From an uncultured Ruminococcus sp. (lineage in GTDB: Bacteria; Bacillota; Clostridia; Oscillospirales; Ruminococcaceae), in assembly GCA_902796865.1 (NCBI GenBank), contig CADBQZ010000004.1:1-11520 (forward strand): a stretch of 11,520 nt of DNA, given 5' to 3'. Both the position numbers and the translations under genes were made by a program. Below, in pieces: positions 1 to 8,021 of the stretch (position 1 is the first letter of the stretch; each line of letters begins with the position of its first letter). The notes under the pieces are model-generated. The model did not search any database and was not told where the DNA came from. It saw only the letters and a program-made list of their open reading frames with translations.

Positions 1-1108
1 CACTGAACCCATTGATGCTTCCGCTGAAAACATTAGATGCTCCGCATACAGTCTGGAGATCTATCGTATACTTTGCATCAACAGTGTACGCCGAACATTT
101 TGCATCAAAAATATCAAAATTCCTCAAGTGATTTTTTATTTCAAGGATAGGTGTTCCACATTTCACATCAATGCCTAAAACAGATACTTTATCGGTTTTA
201 TCCGGAGCATTAAGTGCCGATAAATATTCTCCGATAAAATTGTTTACGTCATTCCAAGCATCTATGCCAAAATATTTTTCCTGAAAGTTTTCTCTTCCTA
301 TCGCAATGTCCGCATACATTTTCTGTTTTTTTTCATCACTCATGATGCTTTTATCATCATCATGGTGTATCCATGTGTCACCTGCAAGAATTGCTTTGTA
401 ACCTGCTCTACGAACACGAAATGTTATATCATCATCTGAAAAATTATGACTAAATCCAACATCAGAAATTGGTAATCCTATAGCATATAAACATTCTTTT
501 TTATATAATGCACCTAATGTGATTATTCTCAATCTTTCATTCCATTTTTTAGGATCAGAAATATTATAATCAGCCGCTTTTTTTTGCATTTCTTCATAAT
601 CTGAAAAAGCAATGCCCGGATCCTGCATATTGGATACATTTGATGACATTGGATTTACAATTCCAATTTGTGGATTAGATTTAGCAATTATCAGCATATT
701 CTTAAGCCAATTTTTGGTAACAATTACATCATCTGTCAAAAAAACAGTATATCTAGAGAACAGTTCATATCCAATAAATAATTGCGGTATAAATGCTCCA
801 TGGTTTTCTGTAAATCTTATAACAGCCATTTTTTCAAAACATACACTCTTAAAATACTCAAAAGTTCCATCATTTGAGCCATTATCAACAAGAATCAAAT
901 CATAATCAATGTTAGATGTATATTTTAAAACACTTTCAACGCATCTTTTAGTCTTTTCAATGTTATTATACGCCTGAACACATATAGTAACATCACTATT
1001 ATACTTTTTATTGGTAATAACCGCTAAATCAGAACGGTTTTGATAGATGCTGTTTCCTAATTCAGATATATCAATATCTTTTGTGTCAATTTCAATTATT
1101 TCAGACAT
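1..1108 (-). CDS. GT2 glycosyltransferase, 3' end beyond window
   Basis: The frame opens at an ATG ending at 1108 and stays open to the left edge, giving 369 residues with no stop. An inverting GT2 domain fills about residues 38-285. It shows VTICVQAYNN (40-49), LVDNGSNDGT (73-82), the nucleotide-sugar/metal loop FLTDDV (123-128), an acceptor-side SDDD (224-227) and a WIHHDDD segment (246-252) like that of rhamnosyltransferase-type GT2 enzymes. It should transfer one sugar to the growing glycan at the cytoplasmic membrane face; donor and acceptor cannot be read from sequence. From about residue 305, VSVLGIDVKCG then PILEIKNHLR look like the start of a degenerate SAM-methyltransferase fold, as in GT2-methyltransferase fusions; that part is tentative. 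GAGGAG lies six bases before the ATG. The gap to the FkbM gene upstream is 31 bases, so it is the last visible operon gene. Confidence 0.85.
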   Translation of the reverse strand, partial: MSEIIEIDTKDIDISELGNSIYQNRSDLAVITNKKYNSDVTICVQAYNNIEKTKRCVESVLKYTSNIDYDLILVDNGSNDGTFEYFKSVCFEKMAVIRFTENHGAFIPQLFIGYELFSRYTVFLTDDVIVTKNWLKNMLIIAKSNPQIGIVNPMSSNVSNMQDPGIAFSDYEEMQKKAADYNISDPKKWNERLRIITLGALYKKECLYAIGLPISDVGFSHNFSDDDITFRVRRAGYKAILAGDTWIHHDDDKSIMSDEKKQKMYADIAIGRENFQEKYFGIDAWNDVNNFIGEYLSALNAPDKTDKVSVLGIDVKCGTPILEIKNHLRNFDIFDAKCSAYTVDAKYTIDLQTVCGASNVFSGSINGFS

Positions 1109-1139
1109 ACTTTACTCCTCATAATTAGATGCCACTATT

Positions 1140-2276
1140 TCAATCTGATATACAGGTACAATATAATACTGATTCTAAATAAGCAGGTGTATGTGAACGC
1201 AGGTAAAATTTATATTCCGGTACAAGCTCATGTATCATACACGGTATGTCCCAGAAGTGATTTGCTGCATGATAAACCGATATTGCAAGATCAGGTTTGT
1301 ACTTTTTGATAAGCTCAGAAGCACCTCTAAGCGCCATTGGCTCAGAACCTTCAATGTCCATTTTAAGAAATGTGACCGGAACGTTCTTTAAAACATCGTC
1401 CATTTTGATAATTGGTAAAAGCTCACCATTTTCATCTACCGCACTGCTGCTTGCTGCAATACTGAATCTTTCTACACCTGTACGGTCTGATACTCCGCAC
1501 GGATATAAGAATCCTTTTCCTATCTTATCAGCAAACTTATTACTATTTTCAGAAAGCATTGCAAAGTTATCTAATATCGGTTCAAATGCAATATAAGTTT
1601 CTATACTGTCACAATACTTTAAAATCGTTTCAAGACTGTCACCGTTATATGCTCCGCAGTCTACAAATCCTCCAAATCCTTTTTCCAGCTTAACACCTGC
1701 ATCAAAGTATTGGCATGGTGAATCAGTTTCAACATATGATGAATAGTCACGAAGCAGGTGTCCTTTCACACATGAGAGGAAAGTTTCTCTGCTCTCATCA
1801 TCATTCATAAGTCCGAAAGCTGTTTCGATTTTTTCCTTTCTTGATGAAAAATACTCAGAATCAGGATTCTCATCTTTTACATCATCATAGCGAACCTGAT
1901 GTGCTGTAATTATCTGAACAGGTGACACGTTTTTATACCCAAATCCCATAAGATCCTTCTGTATTCCGGACATTATATGTTTAGGAAGAGTTATGGAAAT
2001 ATATACATACGCTGTTTCTCTGATCTCAGATGATAATTTAGGATCATCCGGATGATAAACCGGTATTCCCATTTTTTTCATATCCGGTTTCGCATTTCTA
2101 TCAAGAAAAGCAAATGGTTCTACTCCATAACGGCGGAACAATTCCAGATTTTCACTTCCGAAAGCTCCTGCTCCGTAAAGCAGAATAGTCTTATCTTTCT
2201 GCGTTTTCATAAATTCAGAAAGATCTAACGGTGGATTAGCAACTCTCATATCAAATATTTCATCTAATTTATTCAT
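1140..2276 (-). CDS. FkbM-family SAM methyltransferase with N-terminal Rossmann-like domain
   Basis: A 378-residue protein with two parts. Residues 29-120 form a small nucleotide-binding-like domain: ILLYGAGAFG (31-40) followed by FAFLDRN (56-62), the beta-alpha-beta pattern of PglD-N-like domains. Residues 200-378 are an FkbM methyltransferase: SAM-binding FVDCGAYNGDS (204-214), the ribose-contacting acidic residue in FEP (231-233), and MDIEGSE (306-312), the family hallmark. Residues 120-200 look like a helical linker. FkbM enzymes O-methylate sugars and polyketides, so in this operon a sugar hydroxyl is the likely target (inference). It starts five bases after the preceding radical SAM gene, with AGGA ahead of the ATG, so translation is probably coupled. 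No signal peptide or membrane segment is visible; it should act in the cytoplasm before export. Substrate and position methylated are unknown. Confidence 0.88.
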   Translation of the reverse strand: MNKLDEIFDMRVANPPLDLSEFMKTQKDKTILLYGAGAFGSENLELFRRYGVEPFAFLDRNAKPDMKKMGIPVYHPDDPKLSSEIRETAYVYISITLPKHIMSGIQKDLMGFGYKNVSPVQIITAHQVRYDDVKDENPDSEYFSSRKEKIETAFGLMNDDESRETFLSCVKGHLLRDYSSYVETDSPCQYFDAGVKLEKGFGGFVDCGAYNGDSLETILKYCDSIETYIAFEPILDNFAMLSENSNKFADKIGKGFLYPCGVSDRTGVERFSIAASSSAVDENGELLPIIKMDDVLKNVPVTFLKMDIEGSEPMALRGASELIKKYKPDLAISVYHAANHFWDIPCMIHELVPEYKFYLRSHTPAYLESVLYCTCISD

Positions 2277-2281
2277 GTTTT

Positions 2282-3286
2282 TTATTCCTTTCTTATTCTT
2301 TCAGCTAATTCATCAGCATACGGTTCGAGATCATCTTTGCAAGAATACTTAGGCAATCCACAGCAAGAACAACCTTTAAACTGATCTCTTCCATTTTCTA
2401 AATGCCCTAATCTCAATTCACGAAGCTTATCTCCATTCCACATCTGATATAATGTTTCTTTATGTATATTGCCAAGCGCTCTTTCATTGTCCCAGTCAAC
2501 GCTGCACGGCGAAACACTTCCATCACATTTTACAGCTAAAACTGTAAAGATCTGCGGACAGATCCTTTTTTCTTTTATTTCCTGTCCATATTGTCCGGCA
2601 GAGTCACTGCCTGCCTTTATACTATCTTCAAAATCAAATTTAGGCCATATTGGATGGATATTTTCTATAAATATCTCATCACATAACGGACTGAATACCG
2701 AAAAGAATTTTTCTTTATCTGATTCACTTTTTATACTGGCACTTGCGATTTTTATAGTAAGTCTGCATTTTTCTCTATGCTCCGAGAAAAAATGTATGTT
2801 ATCCACAAATTTCTCAAAGTCCACTTTTCTTCCCGTGATAGCATAATAGTCTTCGCTTGAAAGCGCTTCTACAGAAATATGAAGATGGTCTAATCCGGCT
2901 TTAGCCAGCTTTATTCCCAGTTCAGGTTCCAATAAAGCTGCATTACTTGTAAGATCTATCGAATCTGTGACATTACGTTTCTTCAGAGTATCTATCATAT
3001 CAGGAAGTGCAGGATTAACAAGAGACTCACCAGTCCCATGCATATAAACTTTTTTAAATCGGTTTGGAAACTCCTCCATCTGGTTTAATATCAGCTCAAA
3101 ATCATCTTTAGAAAGCAAATTATTTGCAAATTTAGTAAAAGTTTCCTCGTTACTCTGAGGGCAAAAAACACAGCGAAAATTGCATAATCTTGAAGTTTCT
3201 ACCAACAGCGTAAAAGGGGTATCCAACGGTATAACTTTCTCAAGACGAGTTCGATCATTTTTATAAATATGAGCATTATAGTGCAT
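2282..3286 (-). CDS. Radical SAM/SPASM enzyme, copy 1
   Basis: A 334-residue protein. The canonical CxxxCxxC that binds the SAM-cleaving [4Fe-4S] cluster is at C35, C39 and C42 (CNFRCVFC). A GGE-like SAM contact is HGTGE (83-87), followed by the expected barrel strands. The C-terminal third is a SPASM/twitch domain with C243, C254 and C261, then GCSCCG (C306, C308, C309) and C316, enough ligands for at least one auxiliary iron-sulfur cluster. SPASM enzymes modify peptides, sugars and other small molecules; the substrate is not predictable. The first 13 bases of coding sequence sit at the end of the aldo/keto reductase frame (11-base overlap including that stop), implying translational coupling. 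It is paralogous to the protein at 4710-5699: both read DRxxLExxIPLDTP at residues 11-24 with cluster cysteines at identical positions. Glycan tailoring is inferred from context only. Confidence 0.9.
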   Translation of the reverse strand: MHYNAHIYKNDRTRLEKVIPLDTPFTLLVETSRLCNFRCVFCPQSNEETFTKFANNLLSKDDFELILNQMEEFPNRFKKVYMHGTGESLVNPALPDMIDTLKKRNVTDSIDLTSNAALLEPELGIKLAKAGLDHLHISVEALSSEDYYAITGRKVDFEKFVDNIHFFSEHREKCRLTIKIASASIKSESDKEKFFSVFSPLCDEIFIENIHPIWPKFDFEDSIKAGSDSAGQYGQEIKEKRICPQIFTVLAVKCDGSVSPCSVDWDNERALGNIHKETLYQMWNGDKLRELRLGHLENGRDQFKGCSCCGLPKYSCKDDLEPYADELAERIRKE

Positions 3287-4709
3287 CTATTATCGTACCG
3301 TCCTTTACATAATCCTTAAGCATTTCCCTGATCTCCTGTTCATATTTCTTTGCGGTGATAATAACCCTTTCTATATCAAGGTCACGAAGTTCAGACGGTT
3401 GATGGATAGTTCTATCACTGTCCAAAACTTTAGTTCCCCACTTTGCAGGATTAGAATCAAAAAACCAGATATTTTCAGGCATATGCCCATATAATGTCAC
3501 ACTTGCCCGAAGCATTGTTTCGGCATCAATGGAAAGACCGTATATAGCCGTTTTGGGATAGCCTGAATCAGGAAAATATTTTTTTAACAGACCTTCCTGC
3601 TTTTCCTTTTCTCTGCCGCATATTTCATTTATCTCTTCCATTCGCTTTATTATAGGCAAATGCTGCGTACAGATCCTTTCGCACCTTCCGCATTTTATGC
3701 AATCAACGGTTTCAAAGGGATAAGAATTGCAAAACATCTTTCTCCATTCATGAAAATGTATCTCGTTTTTATTCGACAAAATATACTCATTATAACTTCC
3801 CATTTGACGACTAATATGTATTTTTTTAGGGCAGTCCTTACAATAATCACACATTGTACATAGGGGAGCATCTATAGGATTCATTTTATTTGCTATGCTA
3901 TGCCACTGTTCGACCGGGATATTATTGTCATTCTCAATAGCTTTAACTGCTTCTAACAGGTCACGTTCTTCATTTACGCCTATCAAAAGAGATGTGACTT
4001 CTTTATGTGAAGCTACAAAACGGATCGCACCTTCAACAACACTTTCTCCGCCTTGCTTCAACGCAGCAAAATAATCAGGATTTCTTGGTATCATCCCTCC
4101 TCCTAAAGGATTCATTATTGCAACACCCAGACCATGTTCGCCTGCTGCTTTTATTCCGCTTAATCTATGCCGATAATTAAGTGCATTAAATCCAAGAATA
4201 ACTCCTTCAAATCTTTCATCATTAAGTATCTGTACAAGTTCCTCACCGCTGCAATGAGCAGAGAAACAAATATGATCAATAAGTCCTTGTTCTTTAGCTT
4301 TAAGGGCACCTTCATATGGACCGCCGGGAGCTATTATTTTTTTATACTGATCTAATGTCAGCACACTCCACATATGAAAAAAATCAATTTTATCAACATT
4401 CAAATTAGAAATAGCCGTATCAATTCTTCTAAGCACATCATCGGCAGTAGGATCCATACTTAGCATTGTTTTATTAGTTACATATAAATCATGTTTACCG
4501 TATTGTTTTATAGCTTCTCCCATAACTTTTTCAGCTGTGCCAGCGGCATATGTAGAAGCTGTATCAAAAAAATTAATACCTAATTCAATTGCTTTAAGCA
4601 CAAGAGCAACATTTTTAGAAAAGCTAGCTTTATCTGGTTGTAATCTAACCGTGCCCATTCCAATCAATGATATTTTTTTACCGGTAGTTCCATATTCCCT
4701 GTAAAGCAT
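3276..4709 (-). CDS. Aldo/keto reductase fused to ferredoxin region and C-terminal Rossmann-like domain
   Basis: A 477-residue, three-part protein. Residues 1-265 are an AKR (beta/alpha)8 barrel with tetrad D49 (FFDT), Y54, K80 (TNK) and H112 (FFHMW), so NAD(P)H-dependent carbonyl chemistry is expected. Residues 280-350 hold two cysteine clusters, C284-x2-C287-x2-C290-x2-C293-P and C337-x2-C340-x2-C343-x3-C347, for two [4Fe-4S] centres as in COG1453-type reductases. Residues 387-477 (AIYGLS, then NIWFFDSNP) form a small Rossmann-like domain resembling the N-terminus of the FkbM protein in this operon. GGAGGA lies inside the end of the preceding radical SAM gene, whose TAA directly abuts this ATG. 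Sitting between two radical SAM genes, it could reduce or oxidise their product, or pass electrons to their clusters; both are inference. The tail is absent from simple AKRs. Confidence 0.9.
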   Translation of the reverse strand: MLYREYGTTGKKISLIGMGTVRLQPDKASFSKNVALVLKAIELGINFFDTASTYAAGTAEKVMGEAIKQYGKHDLYVTNKTMLSMDPTADDVLRRIDTAISNLNVDKIDFFHMWSVLTLDQYKKIIAPGGPYEGALKAKEQGLIDHICFSAHCSGEELVQILNDERFEGVILGFNALNYRHRLSGIKAAGEHGLGVAIMNPLGGGMIPRNPDYFAALKQGGESVVEGAIRFVASHKEVTSLLIGVNEERDLLEAVKAIENDNNIPVEQWHSIANKMNPIDAPLCTMCDYCKDCPKKIHISRQMGSYNEYILSNKNEIHFHEWRKMFCNSYPFETVDCIKCGRCERICTQHLPIIKRMEEINEICGREKEKQEGLLKKYFPDSGYPKTAIYGLSIDAETMLRASVTLYGHMPENIWFFDSNPAKWGTKVLDSDRTIHQPSELRDLDIERVIITAKKYEQEIREMLKDYVKDGTIIDAL

Positions 4710-5699
4710 TTACTCCTCCATTCGTTTAAGCAATACATCACGGTACTCGTCAATATTATCCATAGCAACAAGCTCATGAAATCTGCATCTATTGCATGGC
4801 TCAACACTTTTATTGCCATTTTTAAGTAAGGTTTTGCACAATTCTTTATGATTTATTCCATTCCAAACTGAAAAAATAGATTCTCTATTTGCATCACCTA
4901 ACACTAAAATATTTTTCCAATCACTACAACATGGTGTTATAAGTCCATTTGCTTGAATAGATAATGCATAAAAAGGTACAGGACAAATTTCCTTATAAAC
5001 AACAGGATTTCCGTAAATATCCTTTTCATCATAATCAATTTTTAAATCCAAATCATACCAAAATGGAACCGCATGCTCAATACAGATTTTATCACATATA
5101 GGAGAAAAAATATTATAAAATTTTTCATAATCTTCTTGATTTTCAAGCGCTGCATCTGTGATTTTTATTACAATTTCTCCACTTTTCATCAAATAATAAC
5201 AATCACTTATTTGTTTTACCAATTTTTCAAAGTCCATTTGATTATGGGAAAATTCACGATATGTTTTATTACTTAATCCATAAATTGAAATATCAATACG
5301 ATTTAGTCCAGCATTGATAATCTTTTCCGCTCTTTCATATGTCAAAAGAGAAGCGTTTGTTGTTATACATAAATAATCTGATATATTTTTGTTTTTGGCA
5401 TAAGAAATGATTTCTTCTAAATTTGAATTAACAAGCGGTTCCCCATGATCAAAAAATGAGATCCTCTTTATTTTCTGTGGAAATTCGGTCATATCATCAA
5501 TACATTTTTTTGCTAACTCGACCGGCATTATCGTTTGCGGCATTACTTTAGCAGCTTCTCCATTTCCATGCGGACAAAATGAACAATGGAAATTACATAC
5601 ACTGGAAGCATCAAGAAAAACATGAAGAGGTGTGTCCAATGGTATATGTTCTTCAAGTTTTATTCTGTCTGTATTCCCTTTTATTCCTTTTTCAGCCAT
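4710..5699 (-). CDS. Radical SAM/SPASM enzyme, copy 2
   Basis: A 329-residue protein with the radical SAM cysteines C35, C39 and C42 (CNFHCSFC), a GGE-like DHGEP (84-88), and a C-terminal SPASM region with C239, C257, C258, C302 and C305. It aligns along its whole length with the radical SAM protein at 2282-3286, including DRIKLEEHIPLDTP against DRTRLEKVIPLDTP at residues 11-24. The two therefore arose by duplication but have diverged well. The C-terminal cysteine sets differ: CxxC at 302-305 here, a CxCC group plus C316 in the other copy. This suggests different auxiliary clusters or substrates. Its stop codon touches the ATG of the aldo/keto reductase, and the reductase's ribosome site lies within this gene. 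Part of the frame is more AT-rich than the rfb genes. Role in glycan modification is inferred; no peptide substrate gene is visible nearby. Confidence 0.9.
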   Translation of the reverse strand: MAEKGIKGNTDRIKLEEHIPLDTPLHVFLDASSVCNFHCSFCPHGNGEAAKVMPQTIMPVELAKKCIDDMTEFPQKIKRISFFDHGEPLVNSNLEEIISYAKNKNISDYLCITTNASLLTYERAEKIINAGLNRIDISIYGLSNKTYREFSHNQMDFEKLVKQISDCYYLMKSGEIVIKITDAALENQEDYEKFYNIFSPICDKICIEHAVPFWYDLDLKIDYDEKDIYGNPVVYKEICPVPFYALSIQANGLITPCCSDWKNILVLGDANRESIFSVWNGINHKELCKTLLKNGNKSVEPCNRCRFHELVAMDNIDEYRDVLLKRMEE

Positions 5700-5713
5700 A
5701 TTTGTTACCTTCT

Positions 5714-6973
5714 TTATTTTTTATTTTTCAGGCTATCTGCCCAATCTGATAATCTTTTATCGTCCTGATAGTAATCATGATAGTGTGTCGGTGACCCTTT
5801 TGTAGGCTCATAAAATATCTTTCCGAGTTCATCTAAGCGATCATCTTCAAAATATTTTCTTTCTTCCTGTCCTACACAAGACAAAAACCATTTTGACGGT
5901 TCTCCTGTAAAGAAATCATCGAAAGTATGTATCTTTTTTTCATATTTCTCAGCACGTTCACACGTTTTTGCAAACCTTTGCCTGTTTTTCTCAATATCAT
6001 ATTGTTCTAACGTCTTTTCCCGTGCATTCGCTCCTATTTCCATAGCTTTCTCAGGATTATCGTAAAGATATCGGATAGCTTGTCTGTATTCACTTGGTGA
6101 CTTTACTAAAAGACCAGTCTCTTTATTTTTTATTATATACTTTTCAACACATTGTTCCAAAGCAACAACAGGCAATCCGGCTGCCATTGCTTCAAGCAGA
6201 GCATTTTCCGTTGCTCCAAAATGCTGTGGATTCAACAAATATCCAAATACATCAAGTTCAGAAAGAACCGCCGGAACATCCTTTACCTGACCTAAAAAAA
6301 GAAACTCGTTCTTGCCGCTATTTTGCTTATAGCGCATCATTATCTGCTCCTGATTTGCCGCATTACCTGCCATAACAAATTTTGCATCAGTTATGTCTAT
6401 CGCTGAACAATAATCTGCAAAATCAGGATTTAATTTACAAAAGCCTAATGTTCCTACATATCCTATCCGGAATCCATCATGCTCCTTACGTTCTATCTTT
6501 CCAAAACGAGACAAATCATTCAATCCATATACAACATGGAAATGCTCATTTATGTAATCATCACCTAACGCACGGAATTGTGGAAGCTTTAAACTGAACG
6601 GCGTTGCAAACATGACCTGATCAAAATGCTTTACAAAATCAGCAGGCACTATCGGGTAATAATTCCCGCTCACATGACACCAAAGTATGCTTCGTATTGG
6701 TATTTTTGGAAATTCAATTAAAAATTTAGTCATAGCTGGATGATGTGTCCAGTTAATGACAACTATATCTGCAGCTTCAAGTTCTTCAACTATCTGCTCC
6801 CTGTCTGCATCAATTATGATTTCAAATCCAGCCTCTTTTACCCTTGATAAAGTAACCGTATCCAACGGCTTTTCAAGCAAAAGAATACGATGCTGTTCTC
6901 CGCCGGTCTTCAAGCCAATATAGGCGGAGCCGATACCTCCGCCAACGTGCGCTGCTATATGAAGAATCCTCAT
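5714..6973 (-). CDS. GT4-family (GT-B fold) glycosyltransferase
   Basis: A 419-residue retaining glycosyltransferase of the GT4 type. The N-terminal Rossmann domain begins MRILHIAAHVGGGIGSA, a glycine-rich acceptor-side loop. The donor half starts near residue 168 with RIGYVGTLG, includes FLFLGQV (225-231), and has the donor-binding loop GATENALLEAMAAGLPVV (253-270) with acidic residues E256 and E261. A family-standard ending would fall near residue 340. About 75 further residues follow (FDDFFTGEPSKWFLS and an aromatic, acidic stretch THYHDYYQDD), whose function I do not recognise. It should add a sugar to a lipid-linked glycan intermediate at the cytoplasmic face. AGGAG precedes the ATG by eight bases. 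It is the first gene after the 141-base gap behind the CDP-sugar module, and its stop is 14 bases from the second radical SAM gene. Confidence 0.9.
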   Translation of the reverse strand: MRILHIAAHVGGGIGSAYIGLKTGGEQHRILLLEKPLDTVTLSRVKEAGFEIIIDADREQIVEELEAADIVVINWTHHPAMTKFLIEFPKIPIRSILWCHVSGNYYPIVPADFVKHFDQVMFATPFSLKLPQFRALGDDYINEHFHVVYGLNDLSRFGKIERKEHDGFRIGYVGTLGFCKLNPDFADYCSAIDITDAKFVMAGNAANQEQIMMRYKQNSGKNEFLFLGQVKDVPAVLSELDVFGYLLNPQHFGATENALLEAMAAGLPVVALEQCVEKYIIKNKETGLLVKSPSEYRQAIRYLYDNPEKAMEIGANAREKTLEQYDIEKNRQRFAKTCERAEKYEKKIHTFDDFFTGEPSKWFLSCVGQEERKYFEDDRLDELGKIFYEPTKGSPTHYHDYYQDDKRLSDWADSLKNKK

Positions 6974-7045
6974 TTTTTTACTCCTGGTATAATTTATAGC
7001 TTATGCCTCACGCTTATAATAAAACGGAGGCCATTTCATTGAAAA

Positions 7046-7069
7046 GACAAGCTGTTTCAAAAGCTTGCC
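7046..7069 (-). other. Weak hairpin followed by four T in the 141-base operon gap
   Basis: Read on the minus strand, GGCAAGCT and AGCTTGTC form an eight-pair stem with one mismatch around an eight-base loop, followed at once by TTTTC. It lies between the reductase gene and the GT4 gene, the only sizeable gap inside the operon (6974-7114). It could be a leaky terminator or a processing site that lowers expression of the downstream genes, but the stem is short and the T run poor. The rest of the gap shows no convincing promoter. Confidence 0.3.
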
Positions 7070-7114
7070 ACAGTTTTATTAAATATGATCATTTGGGAAA
7101 CATAATGATTCTGC

Positions 7115-8017
7115 TTATTGATCATACGATAAAGAGTCTTTTATATTTTGCACTATATTTTCAAAACTATATGTATATTTCAAGCCTGTATCTCTTTCAA
7201 GATCAATAGTATCAAACCAATCGTTGTTGAAGATCAGCTTATCATCTGGTTTTTTCCCGAAACCTATCGAAAGAGAATAGTCGCATATTTCGGCTGCTTT
7301 TTCAATATATTCATGCAATTTTTTAGATGCACCGCTTCCGATATAATACATACTTTTAGAAGTGTTTTTTTCGCCAAGTTCTCTCAAAGCTTCAGCCAGA
7401 TACTCAACAGCAAAAATATCAAAATAATTATCGCATTTTCCAAACGCTGTTTCATCATCATTGACAAAAGCATTTACAGCATAAGGAATAAGCTGATTCT
7501 TATTCATATATTTACCGGCAGGATGGCAGAACTGTACCCAAATGTACTTTATTTTCATATCCTTCGACATCTGTAAAGTTAATTCATGCGCCTGCTTTTT
7601 AGAAATTATATAAAATGCGTGCTTATTCTTTTCAGGATCCGAAACTATGCTGTCGGCAAAATTTTCATATACAGTTCCGGTAAAAATGATCTTTTTGCAG
7701 CCGATACGCTCTGCCGTTTTTAAAGCGTTCACACACATGGCAACATTCGACAACTGAAGTATGGGGTCTGTTCTCTTTTCTCCGAGAGAACCATCCCATA
7801 TCAAGTGATACCATACATCAATATGTATATCTGAAATTTTATCTTCAAGCTCTTCCTGAGAAGTTTTTATAATGATCAGTTTATCATTCTTAGTAATATT
7901 ATTAAGGTATCCTTCTGAATTTCTGCACACAGCATATACCTTATGCCCACAAGAAAGCAATTCATTAGTAAGATGATACCCTATATATCCGGAAGCTCCG
8001 TTTATCAATACATTCAT
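7115..8017 (-). CDS. NAD(P)-dependent extended SDR, nucleotide-sugar reductase/epimerase
   Basis: A 300-residue extended short-chain dehydrogenase. It has the NAD(P) loop GASGYIG (7-13), the serine/threonine-region strand IIFTGTVYE (110-118) and the catalytic pair Y136 and K140 (YIISK). It follows rfbF, rfbG and an RmlC-like gene, so it most likely reduces the 4-keto group of a CDP-4-keto-6-deoxyhexose to finish the activated sugar, as the terminal reductases of CDP-ascarylose, CDP-abequose and CDP-6-deoxy-L-altrose routes do. An epimerase role is possible; the sequence alone does not decide product stereochemistry. Its ATG is four bases after the RmlC-like stop (GGGTAATGCCATG), so the two are probably translationally coupled. 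A second ATG lies four bases inside in another frame and is not used. Its end faces the 141-base gap with the weak hairpin. Confidence 0.85.
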   Translation of the reverse strand: MNVLINGASGYIGYHLTNELLSCGHKVYAVCRNSEGYLNNITKNDKLIIIKTSQEELEDKISDIHIDVWYHLIWDGSLGEKRTDPILQLSNVAMCVNALKTAERIGCKKIIFTGTVYENFADSIVSDPEKNKHAFYIISKKQAHELTLQMSKDMKIKYIWVQFCHPAGKYMNKNQLIPYAVNAFVNDDETAFGKCDNYFDIFAVEYLAEALRELGEKNTSKSMYYIGSGASKKLHEYIEKAAEICDYSLSIGFGKKPDDKLIFNNDWFDTIDLERDTGLKYTYSFENIVQNIKDSLSYDQ

Positions 8018-8021
8018 GGCA

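Noticed and set aside
612..905. Plus-strand open frame of 97 codons inside the GT2 gene
   Set aside because: Antisense to conserved GT2 motifs; no ribosome site of its own.
6974..7045. Second promoter for the GT4-to-GT2 part of the operon
   Set aside because: AT-rich TATAAT-like strings are present, but every -35 candidate I tried at 16-18 bases matches at about half of positions or less.
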